This document shows positions 25,050 through 34,800 of a DNA stretch of 64,000 nucleotides, one piece after another (position 1 is the stretch's first letter; the number at the start of each line of letters is the position of its first letter). The notes below the pieces were generated by a model, which was given only the letters and a program-made list of their open reading frames with translations, was not told where the DNA came from and did not search any database. Source of the DNA: an uncultured Collinsella sp. (GTDB lineage Bacteria > Actinomycetota > Coriobacteriia > Coriobacteriales > Coriobacteriaceae); contig CAUHCN010000007.1 in the NCBI GenBank assembly GCA_959604825.1, positions 8,167 through 72,166 of the forward strand, given 5' to 3'. The position numbers were made by a program, and so were the translations under genes.

Positions 25050-25287
25050 CGCACGGCGCGACGCGCTCCCCAGCGCATGAGCAGCGCTTTTTAAAAGCCC
25101 ACCGAGCTAATAATCCGTTTTGTGGCCAAACATTTTATCGGTCTGTCCAGTGCAAGCGCCCGCGCCCCCAGATGGCCGCCGCGTCCACCGTTGGGGATTA
25201 CAAAGTTGCAATTGGGACGTTCGTCCTGTCTTTTGGCAGGTCGGCGGCGTATCCTTGTAGCCTAGGACAAAGCGAGAAAGGTTCTGT

Positions 25288-26517
25288 ATGGATCGAAACG
25301 AACTCGACCCCAGCGTCCCCAGCGCCACGGAGGTCAAGAAGATTCCCCTCATCATTAAGGTGTACGCCGTCCTGTGCATCCTATCCGGCGTGGGCACACT
25401 CCCGTCGGTCGCTGCCTTTATGTGGCAGGTCATCACCGCGCTCATCAACGGCAACGCCGCCGAAAAGCTCGGCGACAATATGCTGGTCTCGGTTGGACTC
25501 ATCGTCGCCGGCATCATGCTCTCTGCGGCAAGTGCCGTCATCCTGATCATCTTTGGCCTGGACCTTATCAAAAACCAGCGCCGCAACGCCGCCCGCCTGT
25601 CCTACATCCTTATTGCATTCACCGTCGTCGAGCTTTTGGTCGACGTGATGCTCCAGGGCATCGGGCCCTTCCTGCTGCGTCCCGCGATCCAGCTCGGCAT
25701 CCTCGTTGCACTTTCAGCAACCGTCGACCCCACGCTGCGCCAGGAGCGCGAACTGCAGCGCCGCCTGCAGGAGATGCTCGACCGTGACGCCGCGGCGGAG
25801 GGCATGCTCGGCCGCGATGAAACCGGCGAGGGCTACATCAAGCTCAACTACTTCAACCTGTTCTGGGTATTCTTTGTCTGCTGCGTGCTCGGCCTGATCG
25901 CCGAGGACATCTGGCACATGACGGTCGACGACCCGGGCGTCTACCAGAACCGCGCCGGCATGCTGTTTGGCCCCTTCAGCCCCATCTACGGATTTGGCGC
26001 CGTGCTCATGACCATGGTGCTTAACCGCTTCTACAAAAAGAACCCCATCATCATTTTCCTGGTGAGCGCCCTGCTCGGCGCCAGCTTTGAGGTGTTCGTG
26101 GGCTGGTTTATGCAGACCGCGTTTGGCGTGGTCTCGTGGAGCTACTCGCACATAACGCTGTTCGGTTTGCCCGATCCGCTCGTGGTCCTCACGGGCGGAC
26201 GCACCTGCACGGGCTTCGCCTGCCTGTGGGGCCTGGGCGGCCTCATCTGGATCAAGCTGCTGCTGCCGAGGCTGCTTAAGCTTATCAACAAGATCCCCTG
26301 GAAGAGCCGCTACTCGGCCACCGTCATCTTTACCGTTATCATGCTGGTCGACGGTGTCATGACGCTGCAGTCGCTCGACTACTGGTACCAGCGCGTTAAC
26401 GGCACGGAGCCGGACATTCCCGTCGCACAGTTCTACGGAGAGCACTTCGATAACGAGTACATGGAAAACCGCTTCCAGAGCATGACCATGAGCCCCAAGG
26501 ATGCGACGCGCGTATAG
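25288..26517 (+). CDS. CmpB-like putative ABC transporter permease (DUF1113 type)
   Basis: A 409-residue polytopic membrane protein. The N-terminal part (about 20-150) has four hydrophobic segments. A cytoplasmic stretch (RQERELQRRLQEMLDRD) follows. The C-terminal half (about 185-365) resembles the putative ABC transporter permease family PF06541: NLFWVFFVCCVLGLIAEDIWH, GMLFGPFSPIYGFGAVLM, GASFEVFVGWFMQ, WSYSH. Function in this family is not established and no ATPase is adjacent. AAAGG precedes the ATG. A terminator follows at 26541-26578. Confidence 0.75.
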   Translation: MDRNELDPSVPSATEVKKIPLIIKVYAVLCILSGVGTLPSVAAFMWQVITALINGNAAEKLGDNMLVSVGLIVAGIMLSAASAVILIIFGLDLIKNQRRNAARLSYILIAFTVVELLVDVMLQGIGPFLLRPAIQLGILVALSATVDPTLRQERELQRRLQEMLDRDAAAEGMLGRDETGEGYIKLNYFNLFWVFFVCCVLGLIAEDIWHMTVDDPGVYQNRAGMLFGPFSPIYGFGAVLMTMVLNRFYKKNPIIIFLVSALLGASFEVFVGWFMQTAFGVVSWSYSHITLFGLPDPLVVLTGGRTCTGFACLWGLGGLIWIKLLLPRLLKLINKIPWKSRYSATVIFTVIMLVDGVMTLQSLDYWYQRVNGTEPDIPVAQFYGEHFDNEYMENRFQSMTMSPKDATRV

Positions 26518-26540
26518 CGCTCACCGCGCCCAAAACGCAA

Positions 26541-26578
26541 AATGCCCGCCGGTATCACACGTACCGGTGGGCATTTTT
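26541..26578 (+). terminator. Terminator after the CmpB-like gene
   Basis: aatgcccgccggta pairs with taccggtgggcatt and a T run follows. Confidence 0.85.
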
Positions 26579-26607
26579 ATAAACGATCCTTCTATCGACG
26601 CAATCCT

Positions 26608-27024
26608 CTATGCCTCGCGCTCGACCTCACTCACGCATTCGTTCTTGATGGTGCCAACGAGCGCCTGCAGTGCATCGACCACGTGTGGGCGAATGTCCCC
26701 GCCGATAAGCACGAGCATGATGTCGTCACCTACGGTAAGCTCGCCGCTTGCCAGCCACACGCGCACATAGCCGATACCCGGCATCGCGCGCGTAGCCTCG
26801 ATAGCAGACCGTACCTTTTCGGCGTCGTAGTCAAAGACCATGCCGCCCACCCTGTGGCCTGGCGCCACGCCATCGGTCTCGACTCCGCGCACCTCAGCCT
26901 TGGGCGTCGCGCGCACCACACCGTTATGCGTCAGATACATCCCACAGCCTGCCGCCGAAGCATCGGCCTTGGCCTCGCGCAGCCAAGCATCAATCGAAGG
27001 CATCAATTTGCCACTCTCGAGCAT
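26608..27024 (-). CDS. MoaE-like molybdopterin synthase large-subunit homologue
   Basis: A 138-residue protein resembling MoaE: PSIDAWLREAKADASAAGCG, then YLTHNGVVR, a GIGYVRVWLASGELTVGDDIMLV core and the HVVDALQALVGTIKNE helix. True MoaE inserts sulphur into the pterin with MoaD. Here one of the two C-terminal catalytic lysines seems kept (TIKNE) while the second position is Ser/Glu (VSEVE), and no other molybdenum cofactor gene is in the window. The activity may therefore differ. Of two adjacent ATGs, the one at 27024 has GGGAG at the better distance. Confidence 0.65.
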   Translation of the reverse strand: MLESGKLMPSIDAWLREAKADASAAGCGMYLTHNGVVRATPKAEVRGVETDGVAPGHRVGGMVFDYDAEKVRSAIEATRAMPGIGYVRVWLASGELTVGDDIMLVLIGGDIRPHVVDALQALVGTIKNECVSEVEREA

Positions 27025-27045
27025 CATTTCTCCCTTACCGTCGTC

Positions 27046-27082
27046 GAGTAGCCAATTTGGGACGGGGCCTTTTTAGCTACTC
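27046..27082. repeat. gggacggggc hairpin, copy 1
   Basis: gagtagc and gctactc enclose a conserved loop (tttgggacggggcctttt). A second copy at 63442-63476 has the same loop with changed but still paired arms. Confidence 0.6.
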
Positions 27083-27091
27083 TCGAACAAC

Positions 27092-28090
27092 TTATTCCTC
27101 GACCGGCGTGAGCACCATGACGGCGCGTGTGTTGCTCAGCGACAGCGAACGACAGGTCACAAGCGTTACAACCTTAGTTGCCGAAGCGGCACGATCGGTA
27201 GCATCACTCGCCACGGCAGAAGCGCCGTCGAGCATCTCGGACAGGTAGTTCTTAAGTCCGTCGTCGCCCTCAAAATTGGTCGTGCGCGCCTTGGCATACG
27301 TGTCCTCGACCACCTTGGTCGCCAGCGGACGCAGCTTATACGTCGCATCGCGCGTGATGTAGTACACAAACTCGATGCTATCGAACGTCGCCTGATCAGT
27401 GGTGTCCGAAATCACGTTGAACATCGATCCGTCGTTCATATGGTGGCCGTAGATCGTGGTCTGCTGGTCGACCATTCCCGGCGCGGTGTCATCGCTATCC
27501 AAGAAGATGGCACCCGAGGCGTTAGCCGTTCCGTCGAACAGCGTGTTGAGGTATTTGGAGTTGTTGTTGGTCTGCACCACGGGATAGTTGATGTTGGTTC
27601 CCGGCACGTAAATCCAACCCACAATCTCGGGGTTCGTCTGAGCAAGCGCATCAAAGTCGATAATCGGCACGCCGCTGGCATCCTTATCGCTTACATATTG
27701 CTTCTCGATTTTCTGATACGAATCGCTCGCCTGCTTATAGCCAATCTGGGCATTAATAAAGATAGCGGCGGCGGCGACAATCAGGCCGATACCGATGATG
27801 ATGAGCAGAATGGGAATAATGGAGCGGCGCTTTTTGCGCGGCGGCTCGGTGCAATCCGACGGCGCGGCATGCGATGAGGACCGGGGCGGCTTCTTAGCGG
27901 AGCTATAAGACGAAGGACGATATGCGGCCGGCGCGTCCTGTCGACGATGCGTCGCCGGTGTCACGGGGCGCGGCGCGCGCGGCTGCTGAGGAGAGGATGT
28001 CCGACCCTGCTGTACCGCACGGGCAGCACCTGGCTTCGACGGATCGGGAATCTGAGAAGCCTTGAATCGTTTTCCCTGATAATCGGACAT
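27092..28090 (-). CDS. Sortase, class B type
   Basis: Membrane-anchored transpeptidase that attaches exported proteins to the cell wall or links pilins. The 332 residues begin with a ~88-residue basic, Pro/Ser-rich cytoplasmic tail, then a membrane segment (about 90-114). The sortase barrel follows, with His216 (IYGHHMNDGSMF), Cys313 (LVTCRS) and Arg322 (NTRAVM). The IYGHxMxDGSMF motif is characteristic of class B. The nearby giant glycosidase carries an IPNTG sorting signal and could be a substrate, but the pairing is inferred from proximity only. The ATG follows AAGGAGAG. Confidence 0.9.
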   Translation of the reverse strand: MSDYQGKRFKASQIPDPSKPGAARAVQQGRTSSPQQPRAPRPVTPATHRRQDAPAAYRPSSYSSAKKPPRSSSHAAPSDCTEPPRKKRRSIIPILLIIIGIGLIVAAAAIFINAQIGYKQASDSYQKIEKQYVSDKDASGVPIIDFDALAQTNPEIVGWIYVPGTNINYPVVQTNNNSKYLNTLFDGTANASGAIFLDSDDTAPGMVDQQTTIYGHHMNDGSMFNVISDTTDQATFDSIEFVYYITRDATYKLRPLATKVVEDTYAKARTTNFEGDDGLKNYLSEMLDGASAVASDATDRAASATKVVTLVTCRSLSLSNTRAVMVLTPVEE

Positions 28091-28125
28091 GGCTCTCCTT
28101 ATACTGCGGTGAAACGGCGGAACGC

Positions 28126-28590
28126 CTAGGCGTCAGCCATCTCCTGCTTCATCTTCTCGATAACCTTGCGGTACTCGGGGTCGCATGCGCCCAAGATCTG
28201 CGTGGCATAGATGGCGGCATTCTTGGCGCCGTTGATGGCAACGCAGGCCACGGGTACGCCCGAAGGCATCTGCACCATCGACAGCAGCGAATCCATACCG
28301 CCCAGGTCACTCGTCTTCATAGGCACACCGATAACCGGCAGCGGCGTAAAGGCAGCCACGACACCACCCAGGTGAGCAGCCTTGCCGGCGGCGGCGATAA
28401 TCACTTTGATACCGCGATCGGCGGCAGTCGAGGCCCACTCGTGGACCTTCGCCGGCGTGCGGTGTGCGCTCGCAATGACGAGCTCATAGGGCACACCGAG
28501 CGCCTCGAGCTCGGCGGTGCAGCCTTCCATAACACCCAGATCGGACTTGGAGCCCATGATGATCCCGACAACCGGCTTTTGATCTGCCAT
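28126..28590 (-). CDS. purE: N5-carboxyaminoimidazole ribonucleotide mutase
   Basis: Converts N5-CAIR to CAIR in purine synthesis. The 154-residue protein shows GIIMGSKSDLGVM, the active-site SAHRTPAKVHEW and AAGKAAHLGGVVAAFTPLPVIGVP. The ATG at 28590 follows AGGAGG. No purK is adjacent. It sits between the GH31 gene and the sortase gene on the same strand but is functionally linked to purD, purF, purM and purN elsewhere in the window. Confidence 0.96.
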   Translation of the reverse strand: MADQKPVVGIIMGSKSDLGVMEGCTAELEALGVPYELVIASAHRTPAKVHEWASTAADRGIKVIIAAAGKAAHLGGVVAAFTPLPVIGVPMKTSDLGGMDSLLSMVQMPSGVPVACVAINGAKNAAIYATQILGACDPEYRKVIEKMKQEMADA

Positions 28591-28750
28591 AAACAAAGAC
28601 CTCCTGTTGAGAGCGGTGACGCGGCGAATCCGCGACCCTTAACTGCAAATAATTCAAGTATAGCCGCCGATGCTGATGTGTTCGGCGGGAGACGGAACGC
28701 TTTGCGAGATTAAGGCCGAAGGGTCGGAGCTTTCCGCCTACATTCAAAAA

Positions 28751-28787
28751 GCGTGCCCACCGTCCTTGGGTGGGACGGCGGGCACGC
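28751..28787 (-). terminator. Strong terminator after the GH31 gene
   Basis: gcgtgcccaccgtcc pairs with ggacggcgggcacgc (one mismatch), with a T run following on the minus strand. Confidence 0.8.
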
Positions 28788-28807
28788 TTGCTTAGCTGTT
28801 GCTGGGG

Positions 28808-31800
28808 CTACTTAGCCTTGCTGCGACGATGGAAGAAAGCGCCGATTGCGGCGATGATGGCGCCAAGACCACCGACGGTCGCGACGGTCGCCGCCGTCTG
28901 GTCTCCGGTATTGGGAATCGCCGAGCCGTTCTTCTTGCTGCCCTGGGCCTTGTCGCCTGCGGGCTTGCCCGCCTGGTTGCCGCCGTTCGAGCCATTGCCG
29001 GAACCCTGGTTGCCCGAGCCGCCCTGGTTGCCGGAATCGGCATCCTTGAGGCTCTCAATGGCCAGCTTGAGCTGGCCATAGGCCGCCTGGATCTGGGTGT
29101 CGGAAGCATTCTCATCACCCAAGACGTCCTCGGCGTAGGTAATGGCATCCGTCAGGGCCTTGACAGACTCGGCCGTCTTGCCCCTGGTGTCAGTCTCCTT
29201 CGCCTGCTTGACCAGGGCCTTGAGCTGCTTCTTAGTCGGATTCTCGACCGGGGCCACCGGGGTCTTCTCGAGCGCGCCGCGGGCGCTCTCGAGCGCTCTG
29301 AGCGCCTGGTCGACCTCGTCCTGCGTGGCGTTCTCGTCGCTCAAGATGGCGCGGGCGCTCGCCAGGGCGTTCTCGAGCGCCGTCCAGGAGGCCTCGGTGT
29401 AGTCACCGGCCTTGAGGTCGCCGGCAGCAACCTCGGCATCAACCTTTTCGATCGCGGTAGCGAGATCATCCTTCGCCACCGGATCGAGGACGGCCGTACC
29501 GTAGAACTTGAGCTCTGCCATGCTGCAGTAGGCATCAACGTCGCCTCCGCCGGCGTGAATCACCTTGACGGTCACGTAGCGACCGCGCGCGGCGCCAAAG
29601 CTCATCTGTTTCCAGTCGCCACGGTCGGTGAGCACGCGGCCGTCGTTGTCGAAGGCGAACGTACCCATCGACGCGGCGGTGCCCATCTCATAACCGTCGG
29701 CAGTGTCGGAGACCAGTATCTCGGCCTCGAAGATATCGCCGTTAGTGCCGCCGTCCTGGCGCGGCAGGAATGTAACGTCGGTGAGATCGTAGTCGCGGCC
29801 CAGGTCGACACTCAGATACTGGGGCATACCGGTCCCATGGGCCCAGTCGCTGTGCCAAAGCGTCCGCTCGTCGCCGTCGAGAGCGTTGACGGCGTTGCTG
29901 CCCTCGTAGTCGGCCTCACTCGAGAAGCGGGCCACCTTGACGTTCTTGCGGTTCTCGGGCGTGTTGATGAGAATCTTCTCATCGACAGGGCGCATCTTGA
30001 GGCCGTCGATTGCCTTCTCGATCTTGACTGTGGCGTCTGCGACATCCTTCTTGCTATAGCTGCCTTGGCCGCCGTCGAGGAGCTTCTGAGCCGCCTCGAC
30101 CGCAGTGGTGAGAGCTGCATAGGAATCCTTAGTGTAGACGGACTCGCTGTAGCCCGCGGCCTTGGAAAGCGCTGCCACGAGCGCAGAGGTATCGACACCA
30201 GCCTTGACCTCGACCTCATAGGATGCGGTCTTGGAGGGGTCGAGTACCGACGCCACCGTGATCTTTGCCTTGCCGGCCTTGTTGGCACGCAGGTAGTAGC
30301 TCACGCTATCGCCAGCCTGAACAGCGGAGACGCTTACCACAGAGGGGTCGGAGCTCTCGACCGTCACATAGGGGTAGCCGGCGCTCTCAGGCGTGGCCTT
30401 GGCGTCGACGAGCGTAACGTCGCCTTCAAAGAACTCGGTCTGGTTCTTGCCTAGCTCGACACCCTCGATGGCCTCGACACCCTGCGTGTAGTTGAAGTTG
30501 ACCTCACGCAGTGTGAGCATCTGGTCACCCGATGCCTCAAGCGGCGTGACCTCGACCTTGGTCGCCTTCTTGCCCTTGTTCTCGGCAGAGAGGCCAAAGG
30601 CGTAGCGAGCCCGGAAGGAATCGTACTCCCCGCCCGCGAACTCTTGGGTCGAGCCATCCTCGAACGTCACGACAGCCTTGATCTTCTGCACGGTTCCGTT
30701 GCCACCGTTGCGGTTAACGACCTCGACACTATCGAGTTTCGACGGCGTCTTAAATGCGAATGTCATCGTGGTGGGAAGCTTCACGTAACTCGGAAGCTTA
30801 CCCTCGCTGTCCCAGTTGCCGCTCCAGTTCCATAGGAACTCAAAGCCGTTGTCGCCCTCGTTATTATCGAACAGCGCGTTATAGCTCTTCTGCTGGATAA
30901 GTTTCTCGACGTTGGTCCCGTCGTCGGTCGTGAGCTCATCGTTGGTCATCGTGATGTTGAAGGCATCCTGACCGTACTCGGCGACCGTTGGCTGAGGAAC
31001 ATCCGGCATCGTCACCGTGCCGTCGCTCGCAAACTCAAGTGCGTCGCATGCCGGACCGATGAGCCAAGATGTCGAGGGCAGTTCGACCTTGCCGGCGGTC
31101 TTGGCCTTGAGCTTGAAACTCGCCACCGCGCCGGTACCGTTGTAGAGCTTGCCATCGCCGCGGTTGGCAAAGGCGAGATTGATAGTCTGCGTTCTGTCCG
31201 CGAACTGGACCTTCTCGCGAGACAGGTTCTCCATGCCGGCAGTCGAGCCGTCCTGCGCGATGCTCTCGGACACAAACTCGAACTGGTCGCTCTTGAAGTT
31301 GACGAGAGCGCCCAGGGCGTTGACGTTCTTGGCGTCGGCCGCATAGACATCAACGGTGATCTCATCACCGGCCTCGACCTCGGTCTTGCTCGGAATCACC
31401 GCGAGCGAACCTGCGAGCTTGCCCTTTTGTTTAGTGCCGCCGTCAAGACCCGCCATGGTGAACGAGTAATCGTAGACGTCGTAAACGCCGTTATCGTTGA
31501 GGTCGGCGAAGTGGTCGCGGATCTGCGAACCGAACGTCGGGGTATCGGGCTCGCGGTTCTCGAGGCCCAGATAGTTCTTCATGTTGGAGTAGTCTCCGTC
31601 GGAGATCGTGGCCTTGTTGAGGTTGGAGCCCACGGCGAAGCCATCCGTGCCGTCGGTCTTGTAGATGGCAATCTCGGACGCGGAGAAGAAATTGCCGACC
31701 GAGGCGAGCGGTGTCATGCGCACGTAACGGGCGGCCACGGTGCCGTCAAACGCTACCGTCTTACAATCAGCGGAACGTGCCCAATCGACCTCCTGGCTCG

Positions 31801-34800
31801 TCCAGTGGACGCCATCGAGACTCGTCTCAACACGCATCTTGGTCACAGTGCCGTTGCCGGCGTCATCGCGCGGATAGTACTCGAGCTTATCGAGCTTGTA
31901 AGCGCGTCCATAGTCAACGGTAAGCGCCTTGCCTAGATCGTTGCCACCGGAGTGGAAACCGCCGTCGCCCGACTGGAACTCATGGTCGAAGGCAAGCTCG
32001 GCCTTATGGCTGCCGTAAAGTGAGCCCTCCCAGGTGATTTCCTCGGCGTCGGGGACGTTCCGCCACGGATCGAGTGCGGAGTTCGCCTCGAGCACATCGC
32101 TCCAGGCGGAGTAACCCTCGGCGTTGCGTGAACGAATCTGGTAGGTGTGCTTGCTATTGTAGGCGAGGTCGGTGTGCGTGAACTCGGCCGCATCACCCAC
32201 GGCAAACACAGTGCCGTCGACCTTAAGGTCGTAGGAGGTAGCACCATCGACCTTTCCCCAGGTGAGCTTGATGCTCGTTGGGGTCGTGACGTCCTCGGGG
32301 GCAGCAAGGTTCGTGGGTGCGGAGAGGTTCTCGTTGAGGCGATCGGCTGTGAGCGTGGCGTCGGCGTTCACGAAACCGCCCAGCTCAAGCGTCTGCGCCG
32401 CTGCAGCAACATCGGTCTTCGCGAACTTGACGTAGACCTTGGGGTTCGTGGTGATCTTGGTGTTGTTGAAGCTCTCGCCCTGCTCGGCCTCGGTGCCGTC
32501 CGCATCGCTGCCGTAGTGGTTGAGGTTGGGGGTCTCGCTGTAGAAGTAGACCGCCTGGCCGGCCTCGGGGGTCGCGGCGTCAAAGGCCTCCTGCGAGTCG
32601 ACCTCAACCACGTTGAGTGCGGATCCGCCGTTCTTGGCGACAACGCTCGTGGGCTTGGCGGACACATTGGCCACGAAGGTCGTGGTGCGGTTGGAGTCGT
32701 AGCCGTTGTAGCCGCCCTGCGAGGCCTCGGCGGTAAAGGTCGCGGTGCCGCCTGCGGCCTTGGAGCTGTAGACGGTGCTCACATGCTCACCGTAGGAGAT
32801 ATTGTCGATCGTGCCGTAGGAATCGTCCTCAGTCGTGTTGTTTTCGATGGAGGAGCCGTCGTCCTCGTACTGCGTAAAGGTGCCGTCGCCCTCGGTGGCG
32901 AAGAACTCGACGATACGCTGACTGCGGTCGGTACCCTTGGTGTTGGTGTCGCTCACTGCCTCGGGGTTGTTGTTCTCGGCGTACATCGGCACGATAGCGT
33001 TGGCCTTCACAAACAGCGGCAGCTTCCAAAGCGGAGCCTCGTAGTTGTTGAGAACCTGGCCGCCGCGATACTGCTTACCCGAGAAGTAGTCGATCCAGAT
33101 GGTGGGATTCTCGTCGGTGCCGTAGTTGGGGAGGTAGATCCCATTGCGAATGTCGTTGCCGTTCTCATCTGCCTGGGTATCCTGATACACCGGTGCCACT
33201 AGGAAGTTCTCACCGAACATATACTGGTACTGTGTCGAAGTGCTTGCGGCGTACTCGGAGTTGTCAGAAAGCAGCATGGCGCGGATCATGGGCAGGCCGG
33301 CATCGCCGTTACCCGTGTCGATGTTGGCCGCCGAGGCCGCGCTCGTGTAGATATAGGGCATGAGCTGCGCCTTGAGCTTGAGGTAGAAGCGCGAGATGCC
33401 TGTGTAGGGATCGCCGTGCGTCATGGGCGATTTACGGTAGGTGCCCCAACCGTCCATGTCAAGCATAGAGGGCGTGAACGTCTTCCACTGGTAGTCACGC
33501 GCAGAGATGATGGGGTCGCCGCCAAAGATGCCATCCATGTCGGAGCCGATGTTGGGGTTGCCCGAAAGACTCTGACCGATATACGTGGGGATATGGAAGC
33601 GAATGTACTCCCAGTTACCGCCATACTGGTCTCCGGTCCAAATGCCACCAAAGCGCTGCGTGCCGGCCCAACCATCGAGCGTGATGATGTTGGGGCGCTT
33701 GTTAGCGCCGGTCGTCACCGTGTCATAAGCTGTCTTGATGCCATTGAGACCAAAGGAGTAGCCAGATCCAACCCAGGCAACGTCGGTCTTAAGGGTAGTG
33801 ATGCCTCCCGTCTTGACCTCGGCGTCGAAGTCGCGAAGCAGATGCCACGGGGTCTCAGGGTTGCTGTCGGGCTCAAGGTTGGACTGGGTCCACAAGCCCG
33901 TGCTCACACCCTTGGAGTTGGCATACTCGGTGAACTTCTTAAGGTTGTCGACATTGGCACGCACAGCGTTAAGGCGGTCGGCCGAGCTCGCTCCGTCGGA
34001 GTTGACGCCGCCGGTCTTGTAGTAACCGTTCTGGCCATAGCCGGCGCCGTAGCCGTCGTTCGGCAGGAACCAGCCGAGCGGCATGTCGTTGTCCTCGTAG
34101 TCATCGATAACCTGCCGAGCAGAGAACTGGCGGTCGAAATCGGTCGCTTTCATGTTCTCGGTATCAACCGTAGGGCCCTCACCGTTGAGCGTCTCGGCCG
34201 CAAGTGTGCCGTCGAGCTTGTAGCCCGTCGACATGCCAGACTCGTACTTAACGTCGCCCTTCTCGCTCGAGGACTTGCTGCCCTTGGTCTCCCACTTCTT
34301 TTGACCCGAGGTCGTTGACCAGCCATCACGGTTATAGGCATTAAGATGACCAAGGTAGAACCCGTACTCGGGCAGCAGTACCGGGTTACCGGTCACCTTG
34401 TAGTAGTCCTGCAGCATCTCGGTTGCCACGTTCGAAGCGCCCTCGTTGGTCGCCACGAAGTAGTAGGCATCAAACTCATTCTCGCTGTGCAAAGTCGTGA
34501 CCGTCGATGAGTCCGTGGAACCGAAGTCGTAGGAACCCTCTGCAAACGTGTTTCGGAGCACGCCGTAGCCGTCACTCGTCCAATAAAACGGGTTGGGCGA
34601 GGCAACGCCGCCATCGGTCCAGTTGTTCGTGTTGGAGATGGCGATCGTCTGGTTGGTGTGCAGGAAGCGTCCGTTCTGGGTGCCGCCGCCAAAGAAGTTC
34701 TCGGACTTCTCCTTGGCGAGCGTCTGGACGGTACCCTTCTTATCAAGGTCGAGGGACGCGGACTCGGAAACCACGACACGGTCGCCTGACTTGATACTCA

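Noticed and set aside
23344..25080. Long open frame of 578 codons on the plus strand
   Set aside because: It lies entirely antisense to purF, has no ribosome binding site and its composition is that of a GC-rich shadow frame.
28799..30454. 551-codon plus-strand frame opposite the GH31 gene 3' end
   Set aside because: Antisense to clear FIVAR and CBM coding sequence, with no start signal.
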